Source of the DNA: Drosophila persimilis
Lineage: Eukaryota; Arthropoda; Insecta; Diptera; Drosophilidae
Assembly (NCBI RefSeq): GCF_003286085.1
Contig: NW_020825288.1
Span: 22,630,001 to 22,694,000, forward strand
DNA length: 64,000 bases
Direction of reading: 5' to 3'
Shown here: positions 38,040 through 49,111 of the stretch, piece by piece
Layout of the letters: every line of letters begins with the position of its first letter
Position numbering within the stretch: the stretch's first letter is position 1
Program-made: the position numbers and the translations under genes
Notes under the pieces: model-generated
Seen by the model: the letters and a program-made list of their open reading frames with translations, nothing else
Databases searched by the model: none
What the model was told of the DNA's origin: nothing

Positions 38040-38627
38040 GCCATTCTGTGGAGCAGAAGGCAAAGCCATCTTCCTTTGGGAAGAAGGTTCTTCATGGAAC
38101 AACCATATAAATTGATTGTACCCTTCTATAGCTCGAACTTTACGAAGTCTGGAGTCGGTTACTTCATATTCTGTAGCCCATAAGACTACACTGCACCTCG
38201 ACCATGTATTGATTGATTTCTTGTACTGGCCAGTAGGATTGTGTAGTAGATCCCCGTATAGTTAGGCCTTTGGTTAGATCTTTGGTTGACCCTCTATCTT
38301 CTATGTTAATATGTGAATAATCCAACTACTATGCTAATTTTTAAGAAAATTAGTGTATAGTATATTCCCTCATATTCCTGGTCATATCTGCACAAACAAA
38401 GAAATTATCTTTCGGGCAAGAGTATTCATAGTTTCGCTTCAAAAGCAAAAGCCATTTAGATCTTGTTTTTGTTTTTCTGTTAACTTGGCTTACTTGGGGC
38501 GCATTTGCAATTGAAGCGTGGCTCAAAGTGAGCGAACACACAGACACACACACACACACCCCTCCCTATGCCTCTCCCGCTCCCGCCCATCTAACCCACT
38601 TGATCTGGCCATCTCGCATCCACCAAC

Positions 38628-38681
38628 GTCTCTCTCTCGCTCTCCCTCTCTCTCGCTCTCCCTCTCTCTCTCTCTGTCTCT
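38628..38681. repeat. (TC)n microsatellite, interrupted
   Basis: TC dinucleotides with occasional G and C interruptions. A (CA)n run lies nearby at about 38537-38560, and a further TC tract at 39063-39096. Confidence 0.85.
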
Positions 38682-40018
38682 AAAGGCAAATGCGGTTTGG
38701 GTTTTGAACGTGTTTTTTATATAACGTTGTTTTTCTTTCCATGTGCATAGTTTTGTTGTTGTGTTTTTATAAACGTGTTGTTGTTGCTTTGAGATTTGTG
38801 CATATTTTTGGTGGGAATATTTGGCATTTTGTTTTTCATGAAATTGGAATTTTGTCTTGTGTTTGGGAGTGGGAGAGGGGCGGCAGGAGACACAATAGAG
38901 GTCTGGTCTCCGAATCTGAGTAATGCACTCCAGAGGGAGAGCGGGAGCGTGAGTCATTCATTCGTTGTAATATTGGGAAATGTGCCGGAATAGAGGGATA
39001 CCATTTCAAAGATTTTCCCGCTCCAATCTCTAACCAATTCAGTAGATAAATCATTTAATTTAGTCTCTCTCTCTCTCTCTCGCTCTCTCTCTCTCCAGAC
39101 AAATATATCATAATTTTCATTCAATTTAGTCTCTTTCTCGACATCAGTCGCCACTCCACTCCACAGCACTCCAATCCACAATCCACTCTGATCCAATCCA
39201 CACTCAATGACTCTGATGACTCCATTGGGTCTTGTGCAATTTACTGATTATCTCATAATCATCTTCTCGTGTGCCTCAATTTGTTGTTTAATGATGCTCG
39301 TGGAAAATTAACCATGGCTTATATAAATAGTAACATAAGATAAAACAAAAGCAAAAGCAAACAAACCACCAACAACCTGAGCAACAAATTTGATTTTATT
39401 AACTTGAGGCTGCATTTCAATTTTGGCATTTACAACATTTTTTGTATTTTTTTGTTATTGCCTGTTGCTGTGGTTGTTGATTTATGCCGCTTTTTGGAGT
39501 GCCGTGTGCCGAGTGCCCCGGCCCATTCAGTGAAAGTTGACGTTGAGGTTCAAAACAATGTTTTGCTTAAAGGTTGTGTCAATGAACTGGGCCTCCACCG
39601 AATATGGTTGGTTGGTCTATTAGTAGTTCAGGGATTAAGGTAATCTTTCAGCCTTTGGGCTTATCTTTATCGGCCATACTACAAGTACTTTATGGACTTT
39701 ATGGACTGGCTCACGTGAGCCAAAGTCAAGATGTTCTATATTTAAACGGTGAGCCACAATAGGCGGCACTAGGAAAATGGGGCAACAATAACACTATAGT
39801 CTAGACACTTTAGAAATGGATTTTTTTTTTTGGTAATACTCTTATCATTTTCATTTTTTGTGGACTTGCGTTGACCAAACTCTGGGGAATTGCCCCCCCT
39901 CCAAAAATGGTCTGGTTTCTGCAGGAATTGCGTTTATTTATTGGCTATAGCCTTATCATTATGGACTGCCTCACGTGCCCCAAATATATTTAAAGCACAA
40001 TAGACTGCAATTGATATT

Positions 40019-40032
40019 GGGGGGGGGGGGGG
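40019..40032. repeat. 14-G homopolymer
   Basis: An uninterrupted G run, prone to length error in assembly. Confidence 0.85.
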
Positions 40033-40459
40033 ATGTGTGTAAATTTATTACCCACCTGACGAGGCTGTTGTTGTTCTGCTCGCGATAAGAAAGGGCCTTA
40101 AAAAAGGCCACGCGAAAGAGTTTCGACAATTATTCCGGTCACTTTCGATTCGATCGGAGCGATAAGGCTGTATCTGTATCCACTGTACCACACGCGAAAA
40201 CAAAGAATAACACAATTACTATATGGAATTCCTTGGGGGCCAAAGCCAAAATCGATGGATTTCCTCTTTCTTCGTCGGGTTTTATTGTTATCGTATTGCC
40301 TTGCTCTTTTATGGGGGGCGCCGTTTTCTTGGGCTGCTTCTTGATGGCTTGGCTGTATTCGTATTAACCGGTTTTTGGGCTTATGTTTATGCTGTTGCTG
40401 TTGCTGTTGCTGTTGCCATCGCTTTTGTTGTTTCTTTTACGCAGACGCGAGTCGAGTCG

Positions 40460-40850
40460 AGTTTGTAGGGAAAACTTTTGGAAAAATGTTGCAATGTTTC
40501 ATCCAGCAAATTGTTAAAAGATTCAAATTTAAACGAAAATCCTAAGCGCACAATTTAACATAACAAAAAACCATTCCCGAACAAAACACACCACACGCAA
40601 GCGCAGTACCAGGAGGATTCGTACAGGCACAGGAATGCAGGCAAACAGGTGTTGGCTTTTCGGATGCGCCTGCCGTTTTGTGGCGTTTGCCTTCGCTTCT
40701 TTATACTTATTTCTGCTTAGTTTTCTTTGGCTTGTAACAGCACTTTGCACGCGGCGTTTATTTCAATTTAATTGAGCGTGTTGTTTGTAATTAAACACCT
40801 GTTGCGCGTCGAGAAAAAGACAACGCGCCGCGACACAACCTTTTCGTTTG
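40460..40850 (-). promoter_or_regulatory. Candidate promoter / untranslated 5' exon on the minus strand
   Basis: After 20 kb of ordinary non-coding DNA, this stretch has CG-containing segments (GACGCGCAA, GCGCCGCG). On the minus strand it has long A-rich, start-poor sequence of the kind common in fly 5' UTRs. It could be a distal first exon of the FAM43-like gene, which is transcribed in this direction and has no obvious promoter near its ATG. No donor was fixed and this is weak positional inference. Confidence 0.2.
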
Positions 40851-40912
40851 AAAATTCCGATTGTTTTGTTTGTTTACTCCATGCTAGCGATGTTAAATAT
40901 ATTCGATACATC

Positions 40913-40919
40913 TATCGAT
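40913..40919. promoter_or_regulatory. DRE-like TATCGAT
   Basis: Seven of the eight bases of the fly DNA-replication-related element (TATCGATA), about 600 bp upstream of the bocks ATG. DRE sites are typical of housekeeping promoters. Confidence 0.3.
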
Positions 40920-41154
40920 TAATTTTTTGGTCTGGTGAATATATTAGTTTGGATACTTTTGCAGAATATATCATCAAAGGAACTACTTTTCTGAGTGTTT
41001 GGCGAAAATTAATATTATTTTTCTGTTGTTTCACGTCACAAATAAGAAAAACCAAATAAACGATAAAAGGTAGGCACTTGACCGCATGGTATAACAATAT
41101 TAGGTATGCCGCAATACAGCCGCACTTGATCAATGTAGGACCAGGGTGACCATT

Positions 41155-41166
41155 TTCGGTATATTT
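41155..41166 (+). promoter_or_regulatory. Core promoter motif 6 (TTCGGTATATTT)
   Basis: An exact match to the fly core-promoter consensus KTYRGTATWTTT, 359 bp upstream of the bocks start codon. A related GGTATATCGGTATA follows at about 41202-41215. This supports a housekeeping-type promoter here. Confidence 0.45.
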
Positions 41167-41524
41167 CTGCACATTTTGACGTCTAAATTGAGGTGATTTT
41201 ATGGTATATCGGTATAATATTATTTTTCGCTTGACTGAGAACGATTAACCCACTGTAGACCAAGGGGGTATTTTAACACTCCACCGACAATAATGAAAAT
41301 CGAATCATTTTAGAGCAGTTTAGGTGAAAGATAACGCAATTGTAAGTTCAGAGGAAAGATAGCATAGATTTTCAAGAATTTACAATTTGTAATATTTTCT
41401 GCCATTTGCCTCAAGTCATTGAATTGTTTAAATAGAGGGGGCGTAGTTGGGCTAAGTTAGTTTTGAAAGAAGTCGTCATATTTCTATTTTTGTTTTTCGT
41501 TTTAGTTTCGCAACTTTTGTAAAT

Positions 41525-42724
41525 ATGTCGGACCTCTCGTACTTGGACACACTCTCCAAAAAGGAGCTGCTGGCCAAATGCTTGGAACATGGCCTGCCCG
41601 ACATCCCGGTGACTGATAGCACTCGCAATGTCATCACTCGTCGTTTGCGCGCAACCATCTTGGGCTTGCCGTTGAACAAAGGCAAAACTGCTGCTTCAGC
41701 TACAAAGAAGACGGCTCCTAGGCGTGAAATCATACACGGCAGCAAGGTGACGCCCGCTGCGGAAAACGTGGGACGCACAGCAGGTAAAAGTCCAAGTCGC
41801 AGTGGCAACAGCAGCTTCAGCAGCAACAACAACAACAACAACCAGAGCGCTCATTCTGGTCGTCGCACGATTGCCTATGGCCTGGACAACATATCCGTCT
41901 CGGGGCGCTCAGTAGAGACCACAACTACCGTCTCGGATGTGGGCTCCCAGTCGGAGGACGATGATTTCCATGTGGTGGATTCGCCAGTCCGGCACTCGAA
42001 TTTGCCGCAAACGCCACCCAATCGCAAGAATGTCTCGTTGAACAAGTCTGGAGTGCTGACCACATCCTACACACGCGAGGTGGAGCAGCCGCTTGATGAA
42101 CGGCAGGAGATGGACATACCCAAAAGCCACAACTATGAGCGTGCGCCTCTAAACACATTGCCCAGCTACATGCCGCGCCTCGATCAACCCTACAGACGCC
42201 CCATGTACCTGGATCTGGATGCTCTCTCTAAAACACAGAACGTACAGACACAACTGAACTCGACCAGCTATCAGGAGGATGCTGGCCCACGGCACACATT
42301 CAGCGGCTCGGCCAAGCCTTTTGGTGAAGTGGCTGCAACTCAACCACGTCAGCGCCAGAGCGGGTCAACTACTGGCTTTAGACAGCCACTCCAACCGAGA
42401 ACCTCCATGAACACACTCTATCCGACACTGAACCAGTTCTACGATCAACCGGACAACAACGCTCATCCCATGGAAACCGACAGCGAATCGGAGGCGGAGG
42501 AGCCTCAGCTACGAGGCAGCCATCTGTCGCGAGCACGCTCATCGCCACTAGCACGCCCAACACTGTCAGCCAAGCAGAAGCCAGGACAGGTGTCGCCCAT
42601 GACACACTTCCGTGAGGCATTCCGCTCTCTGGATCGTCAGTATCATCTCAAGTTTTATTTCCTCCTGTGTGTGGCTGTGATGGTGGTTACTATGCTGTAT
42701 GTGGTCCTGACGCCCGCTGTTTGA
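41525..42724 (+). CDS. bocks: Bocksbeutel, LEM-domain inner nuclear membrane protein (399 aa)
   Basis: A single-exon frame. Residues 1-48 form a LEM domain (LDTLSKKELLAKCLEHGLPD, then TRNVITRRLRATILG), the fold that binds the chromatin protein BAF. The middle about 320 residues are Ser/Thr/Gln/Asn-rich and disordered, including an acidic ESEAEEPQ patch. The extreme C-terminus carries one hydrophobic segment (about 376-396, YFLLCVAVMVVTMLYVVL) with only a few residues after it, giving a tail-anchored topology at the inner nuclear membrane. Drosophila has three main LEM proteins: otefin, bocksbeutel and MAN1. The length and layout fit bocksbeutel best; otefin is the main alternative. It is convergent with P58IPK. 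Confidence 0.85.
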   Translation: MSDLSYLDTLSKKELLAKCLEHGLPDIPVTDSTRNVITRRLRATILGLPLNKGKTAASATKKTAPRREIIHGSKVTPAAENVGRTAGKSPSRSGNSSFSSNNNNNNQSAHSGRRTIAYGLDNISVSGRSVETTTTVSDVGSQSEDDDFHVVDSPVRHSNLPQTPPNRKNVSLNKSGVLTTSYTREVEQPLDERQEMDIPKSHNYERAPLNTLPSYMPRLDQPYRRPMYLDLDALSKTQNVQTQLNSTSYQEDAGPRHTFSGSAKPFGEVAATQPRQRQSGSTTGFRQPLQPRTSMNTLYPTLNQFYDQPDNNAHPMETDSESEAEEPQLRGSHLSRARSSPLARPTLSAKQKPGQVSPMTHFREAFRSLDRQYHLKFYFLLCVAVMVVTMLYVVLTPAV

Positions 42725-42792
42725 GGTGTATCTTGAACGTTTCAGACTAATATAATAATTGTTACAAAAAGACTTACATTCAAATATTAAAA

Positions 42793-42798
42793 AATAAA
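42793..42798 (+). terminator. Poly(A) signal of bocks
   Basis: AATAAA 69 bp past the stop codon, with a second at 42819-42824. Confidence 0.6.
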
Positions 42799-42914
42799 CG
42801 GGCTTTCGTTCAAAGACGAATAAATAATTGCGTGCATTTTGTTTCCTTAAGAAACTCCAGACCAGACTACAGACACAGGATACGGATACGGGCTAGAGTT
42901 CAATCGCCAAGTCT

Positions 42915-42920
42915 TTTATT
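42915..42920 (-). terminator. Poly(A) signal of P58IPK
   Basis: AATAAA on the minus strand, about 360 bp downstream of the P58IPK stop and just beyond the likely bocks 3' end. Confidence 0.45.
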
Positions 42921-43275
42921 TCTTGTTTTGCTTATGATTTCCGCTTTATACATAATTAGAAAAATGTACTACATTATAATTATTTGTATTAAATAAACTA
43001 ATTAAATGTAAAGGTTCAGTGTTTTGCATTTTGTTGTGTGTGTTTCTGCTTTCAGTTTTAAGAGTTTTATCGGAACAAGGGGATAGGGATCTTTATTCTA
43101 CTATTTACACGCTATTCAAGAGTGGAAAACAAGTTTTGTGTAAAATCGTAAGGATCTGGGACAGGGATCTGCTTGAGGGCGGGGGGCCGGCGATGCAAGG
43201 ACATCACAAAGAAACGAATCACTCTTAACAAATGACACAAATGGCTGGCTGCTAAGTGGCGCTGGCGCTGGCTGA

Positions 43276-44894
43276 CTAATTGAAGTGGAACTTGAACTGG
43301 AAGGGCGATCCGTGCTGGAAGTGGGCAAACGGATGCTGGCCACCACCACGCTGGTTCGCCTCAGGGTCCAGGGGATCCTCGCCTTCGTCAAACTGGCGCC
43401 GCTTCTCGGGATCTGTAAGTACCTCCTTGGCCGCTGCGATATCAATGAACTTCTTTTCGGCCACCTTCTTCTCCTCGTCCCTGAAGTTGTCCGGATGCCA
43501 TTTCTGGGCCGCCTTGCGGTACGCCTTGACAATCTCTTGCTTGTTGGCCGTGCGCTTTACGCCCAGTATCTTGTAGTAGTCCCTGCGCTCGGCCTGCTTC
43601 TGCAGCTTCTTGGCCTTCTGTATACCTTCCTTGGCCCGCTGGCTGTTCTCGTCCAGCTCGAGGGCTGCCTGGAACGAGTGTATGGCATCATCATACATTT
43701 CGGTGCCGATCAGAGCCTCGGCACGATCACAGTACACTTGGGCGTCCTTCATGATATCCAGCGCTTCCTTGCACTGTGTCAGCGCCTTGCCAAACTCCTC
43801 GTCGCCAGTGTAGCAATTGCAGAGAATCTTGTGCGCCTCGTAGCGTATCATGGTCTCCTCGGGCTCGTGCTTGAGCACCGCCTCGCCAGCGGCTATGCAG
43901 TCGGAGAACTGTTTCTCCTCCTTGGCCTGCTCGGCATTCGTCAGCTGCTTCTCCACCTTTCGCAGCTTCTTGTAGAAGGGGAAACACAGCTTGTGCTCTG
44001 GATCGAATTTCAGGCACTCGCGTATCTCCTTCAAGGCATTGGGGGCATGTCCAATCGTGTACAGCAGCTTGGCAATGTTGTAGTGCCCCTCCGTGCTGTC
44101 CTGGGTCAGGCGGTTCACCTGCCTGAGGTCGGAAATGGCTGCGATAGCATCGTTTACCTTGATGTAGAGATCGGAGCGTGTCTGCCGGAACGGCACCGAC
44201 CAAGGCGACAGCTCCAGAAGCTGTGTGATCAAATTAATGGCATTGTGATAGTCGCCATGGGCAACATGATGCTGCACATTATGCCACTGCTCGTTGGCCG
44301 GCTCCAGTCGCGAGTACTGTTCAATGACCAGAGCATTGTTGGGCTCCTCCCGGAGCACCACACTAAAGTCCGTCAGCGCCTGCTCGTATTCGCCGCTCTT
44401 CATGTGCACTAGACCGCGTTGGGCACGTGCCGCCGTGAAGTCGGGCTTCAACTCGAGGACGCGACTAAAGTCCTGAATGGCAAAGCGTGTCTTGCCCAGG
44501 GCCAGATAGACTGTGCCCCGCTTGAACAGCGTCAGATAATTGTTGGCATCGCCCTCTGCAAAGATTCCCCAAAATGAATAACATTCGACACAAAAGAAAT
44601 CGTAAGCGATTCACCCACCGACAGCCGCATGGTAGTGCGTCAGTGCATCCGACAGCTGTCCGCGGGCCAAGAACTCTTTGCCCAACTCCAGATGGTTGTC
44701 GATATCGGCCTGGTTGGGCACTGACTCGGCGCCTGCATAAAACAATGACGTGGATCACACCCGTTGTTGACAAAACAAACACACAAATGATACGCACCTT
44801 CCAGGAAGAGCTCCAAGAGCAGCAGCACCACACAGGCGGCAAGCCTCTTCTCACCACTGCCTAGCATAAGTAGATCGCTTAAAGGCAAGGCCAT
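43276..44894 (-). CDS. P58IPK: P58IPK / DNAJC3 ER co-chaperone (496 aa, 3 exons)
   Basis: Exons (minus) 44894-44798, 44732-44619 and 44555-43276 join in frame. Residues about 17-31 are a hydrophobic signal sequence (LAACVVLLLLELFLE) that places the protein in the ER lumen. Nine or so TPR units fill about 35-385, beginning with LELGKEFLARGQLSDALTHY and FKRGTVYLALGKTRFAIQDF. A J domain starts at about 394 (RRDYYKILGVKRTANKQEIV) with the HPD triad at about 424-426. The tail is Gly/Phe-rich and ends FQFKFHFN, like vertebrate DNAJC3. The family binds unfolded clients through the TPRs and stimulates BiP through the J domain; it was first known as a PERK/PKR inhibitor. All hallmarks are intact. Confidence 0.95.
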
Positions 44895-46601
44895 AGCTAC
44901 GTGTACCTTGTCTCTCTCTCAGGTGGGTGCGGATGATGTGGGCGTGATTTAAAGTTGCTGTCCGAAACGACACGCACGTCAGATGTGTCTAGCGTGGCAG
45001 ATGTTGTGGCTAATCTATACCGTTGCACCTGCCCTCCCCTTTCTGACGATTGCCGCGTTGTTGTTGTGCGGCCTTTATAGATTTTGTGTCCGTTTTTGGT
45101 ATAATTTTGGAACCGCACGACGCTTTTTTCGTGCTCTTTGCTCGCTGGAAACACAGGCCGCTGTGTATATTCTGTTATTTAATCGTTATGCAAATCGCCT
45201 TTTGCCTCCATTGGTCATCGTCGCCGCATTATTTTCTGACTAGCCACCGATTTTCTGATGAACTTTTCGCCTATTATTTTTGCCTATATTAAAAACTAAA
45301 CACTGACGTGTAGTGAGCGGTAGTATGAAGTTAACCCATTTAACCCAGCATTAAAAACCCTGTATTTAAACTTTTGTTAAGCTACGAAAACTAATACTGT
45401 TTCTAAATTATATTCTTCCTTTTATTTTTTCCTTAAAAAAATTCAAAATATTTTAAAATATATTGCACTTATCTTCAAGTTACTTGATTTTCTTAAAGTG
45501 TATTTCCATGCCGACTAGTAGACAATGGGTTAATCGTTCTAGTTTGTTCTTGACCGGAAATTATATTTTTTCTCAGTTTAGTTACTGGCTAGCACGAACA
45601 GGAATTCTTCTATATTTCTTTCAGGAAAGAAACCCCAAATGTATTCTTTTTGTTGGCAAATCCATAATCCGCCATCCTGGCTTGCTTTTTGCTGGTCTCG
45701 CGGAACTATCCTGGCCACGTAGTGCGTGTCCCACTCCCTTTTAGGGAGAGAGAATAGATCACTAATTAACTTATTTACTCCGTCCATATCTATTTTTATA
45801 TATTCTTTCTTATATGTAACTTATTTATATTTACTATATTAATTATTCCTATTTATTTATATCGAACTGATTCGATTAAGGGGTTATGAATAGGCGGGCA
45901 TAAGCTAGTAATGATGCCATGTAAAAGTATGAAGTTAACGTACAAATAATAAGGAAGACAAAACAAAAGGAAGGAAAATGTTCGTAACAGTTTAAACAAT
46001 TAAAAATTTGCACTTAAGCAGTTTTCTCACACGGCAACTACACCAATTCTACATGACAACTACATATCAATGTAATTATGAATTACTTATCAAAGAACAA
46101 AAAGAAAGCCCAAGAAATATTGTTTTTCGGGCTTTACCGAGATTTCAAAGTCAAAATATTGGAGAAAAAATACCACCAAAAATGATACATTTTGATTTTT
46201 AAAGCACTATATCTTAATTTTTCCAGATGGTAAGCTGAAACTACACAGTTTTTGGGCCTGATACTCGTGCATAGGTGCATTTATTAGCTTATCAGAAATG
46301 CAAAGTTCATGAATAATTCATTAAAAGTCCTTAAAGGCCCAGATCTATCAGACAAAATCGGTTTGGTTCGAAGCGTTAAGCAAATCTTGGATAATTTACT
46401 ATTAAAAATTTTACAAATAACAATTGGTAAGCTTCGGTTTTTGGTTTCTCTTTGTTTGGCATAATATATGTATGTTCATGAAACAAATTTTCTAGGTTTG
46501 ATTTATAAAATATGCAATAAATTGGATATCATATCTATAAATATATGTAATTTTAACGAGAATTATATATTCATATGTGAAATATCTTTGGTTACTCCTC
46601 A
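44895..46601. other. Intergenic, P58IPK upstream to spartin downstream
   Basis: I see no supportable gene. Frames at 44983-45243 (+) and 45463-45744 (+) are hydrophobic but lack support. The segment 45.4-46.5 kb is AT-rich with several direct short repeats and could include old transposon sequence, but no terminal repeats or conserved domains are visible. Confidence 0.5.
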
Positions 46602-48417
46602 TCACTCCTTCATTGCTCTGAGATCTGGATAGAGGGCTCCGGCGTTAATATAATGAGATTCCGGTTTACGCAAATCGCGTTTATAATCGCTAACAACGGC
46701 CTCGCCGGTCCGCTTGGCGAGTTTCTTGGCTATGCCCTTGGGCGATATATAATTCACGTTCTGGCTGATGACAAAAGCATTGCCCACCGTATCGAAGGTT
46801 CCGCAGGCCAAATTCCCAGCCGATGGTCCATATCTGTAAGGGAAAATGATATGTGAAAATGGTTCTAGTGAGCCTAAACGCTTGATCTCACTTGTGCTCT
46901 ATAATCTTGACCGAGTTCTCGCTCAGGCTGTTGCCCAGGATCTTGGCCGATGTTTCAAGTCCATCGAAGACAGTGCTGAAGCCCTCGACAGCTCCCGCTG
47001 CTATTGTTAGGGCCCCGTCCATGGTGCTGTTCGCTTCGGTGGTGTCGTAGCCGAAACCCTTCTGCAGCAGCTTTGAGCCCTGCTCCTGGATGTGCGGCGC
47101 CAGATAGCGACCAACGGCCATCGAGGCGGTGCCCACCTTTCCGGCTAACCAACCAGTCATTCCAACCGCCGCGTGGGTTACCTTCTGAGCCACCTCCACT
47201 GCGGCAGAAAGTCAATGAAATCCTGGAGAAATTACTTCAGCTGAAGACTCACCTGACGACTGTACGGAGGACGGCACCTGAGTGGGGGCCTCCGTCGAGG
47301 CTGGCGACATCTTGGAGATGAGGTACGGCGTAGTTCGCATCATCAGACCGCCTGTCTTCTCCGCTCCCTTGACCAGATTGCGAGCTATGAAATCGGCCGC
47401 GCACACAATGTGCTTGGACACCTGCTCCGAGCTGGTGCTCGGACCGGAGCCAGCACGTTGGGTGCTCGGCGATTTCAGCTGCTCTACAGTGCCCGCCAGC
47501 ACAGCCTCGAGGAGGTCAAGGAAAAACTGCTGCAGATCCTGCATCTGCTCCTCCTCCGACTCCCCGGCCGTTGAGCTCAGCGGACGCTGTGGCTTCACTA
47601 GCATGATGCCGAAGGCGTTGCCCGGCTCCTGGCACTCCATATCGGGGAAAATGAAGGCTCCGTATTCCGTGCGATAACAATTGGTGATCAAGGGCACCAG
47701 CGGGTACAGCCAGATCATACCAGTAGCCGTGGGAGTCTCTTGCTCTGTCATAGAGCACTGGATAAAGGTGCTTCCGCTGAGATATTTCCACTTGCCGGCC
47801 ACGGTGCACATCACCAGGGACATGGTGGTGCTTCCTGTAATGGTGGTTACCACACCGCTGGATTCGATGCGATAGAGCTTGATCTGAGCCTGGAAGAGCT
47901 CGTCCAGCTGAGCATTAGCCTCGTGGTTGGCCAAGAGCTCTCGCAAACCGACAGCCATCTCCCTGTAAGTTCTGGGAGTGCCGCTGGCATTGGCTATGTC
48001 GTAAAAGGTCGATGGATTTTCGGCCAGCAAGGGTCGCTGACGGCTGGTACTCTGTCCATCTGCTTCGGTGCGCTCCCTCTCCTTTGCCTCCTCTGCACTG
48101 TCATCGATGGGGAGGCTCTTGGCTTTCAACACCTTAACGCGATAGCTAACCTCCGTCTTGGCGCTCTTTAACTTCTGTATCAGGGAGCAAGCGTCATTCC
48201 ATTGCGTCTGCACAGCATCAATCTCATCGGGCAGGCCCACCGGTATGGCAAAGGTTTCTTCAATCATTTCCAGGGCTCGCTCATACGCACCAATAGTTTG
48301 TTGCGTGTCCTCCTGCTCCTCGCGGTCTAGGGCCAGCTCTACTTGCGTCATAGCGGCCTTGTAGGCCGCTTGGATTTGACCATACGCCTCGAGGAACTCG
48401 GTTTCCGTGGATGCCAT
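46602..48417 (-). CDS. Spartin: Spartin (SPG20) orthologue (567 aa, 3 exons)
   Basis: Exons (minus) 48417-47253, 47198-46892 and 46833-46602 join in frame with introns of 54 and 58 bp. Residues about 9-85 form an MIT-type helical domain (FLEAYGQIQAAYKAAMTQVE, then IGAYERALEMIEETFAIPVG). The central part holds the spartin-specific plant-senescence-like region, and the C-terminal about 230 residues form the senescence domain (AADFIARNLVKGAEKTGGLM, VGMTGWLAGKVGTASMAVGR, GAVEGFSTVFDGLETSAKIL). Human spartin (SPG20, Troyer syndrome) acts at endosomes, lipid droplets and mitochondria; fly spartin was reported to limit BMP signalling at synapses. Nothing is missing. It lies 200 bp downstream of the small basic protein gene on the same strand. 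Confidence 0.92.
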
Positions 48418-48616
48418 TACGAAATTTAGTAGCTGATGAAATAAAAATAAAAAAGTACTTCAATTTTGCATAATTTTAATTCATAGAAAATCAAACTTGT
48501 TGGTAGATATCCATCTTTGCTGTTCAGCTACGAAAAACCAACTGAAAAATGTACACTTTTCGCGCAGTTTCCGTTTCATTGCTGACAAAATGCGTCAGAC
48601 ATCTTCGGTGTTTCTT

Positions 48617-49111
48617 CTACCGTTTGTGCGCTCTTTTTCTTCTCCGATGTATGAGATTTATATTGTATGTCGAGGCACATTCGTTTTCTGCTCCGACTCG
48701 ATGACATCTCCGCCACGATATAGAGGCATCCTCTAGTTTCTCCACGATTCGAAGGTTATATTTCTTCGATTTAGGATCATCTTCGGGGTGGCCTCGCCTG
48801 CGGTTCGTGAGTTTTTCAAGCGGCAGCTGTTGCCTCTCCTCAAAATTGAATTTTGGCCAACTAAATTTCTTTCGCTTTGCTGCATTCACAATCGGATTTA
48901 TCACGCCCACTTGTTGCACTCACCCTCTTTTCTTGTCTTCAAGCTTAACTGACTCTGCCAGAACTTTCCCTTTCATTGAGATTCAATCGGATTCGGATGT
49001 ACTTTGATCAGTAAATCATCGATCTAGAAATAATGTGGCGACACGTCGTGTTCTCTAAGATTTCGTCATGGATTTTACATATTTCGCAATTTTTTAACAC
49101 TCACCAGCCAT
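48617..49111 (-). CDS. Putative small basic protein, 3 exons (93 aa), family unknown
   Basis: My model joins (minus) 49111-49105, 48954-48924 and 48860-48617. The first coding exon is only 7 bp (ATG GCT G) in a strong start context (GGAAAATGGCTG) and is followed by GTGAGT. The second exon runs from TTCTGGCAG to a GTGAGT donor, and the third follows AAATTTAG. The frame closes to MAESVKLEDKKRGWPKFNFE, then LEKLTNRRRGHPEDDPKSKK and a Lys/Arg-rich end (HRRRKRAHKR). Charge and length suggest a nuclear or nucleolar protein; I do not recognise the family. If the first intron is not used, an in-frame stop blocks reading, so the model depends on splicing. A poly(A) signal is not obvious before spartin, 200 bp further on, so the 3' end may differ. 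Confidence 0.4.

Larger units (their letters stand above)
19955..40460. other. Gene-poor non-coding block, right part
   Basis: I see no supportable intact gene over about 20 kb. It holds microsatellites, GA/CT runs, a CTAG-containing degenerate satellite (20.55-20.72 kb), dispersed hairpins and one decayed coding fragment (34.4-35.0 kb). Long frames at 21.2, 22.8, 37.0 and 38.5 kb are largely simple-repeat translations or lack start codons. Confidence 0.6.

Noticed and set aside
38523-38957. 144-aa minus-strand open frame
   Set aside because: Dominated by translated (TC)n and (CA)n repeats (RERERESER, CVCVCLCV).
43285-44412. 375-aa plus-strand frame antisense to P58IPK
   Set aside because: A shadow of the real minus-strand gene; the sense frame has clear TPR and J-domain motifs.
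44983-45243. Hydrophobic 86-aa frame upstream of P58IPK
   Set aside because: No splice or poly(A) support. It overlaps the expected P58IPK promoter/5' UTR, and the hydrophobicity arises from T-rich DNA.
45463-45744. 93-aa plus-strand frame and possible transposon remnant
   Set aside because: No terminal repeats, reverse-transcriptase/transposase motifs or target-site duplications are visible, so I do not call a mobile element.
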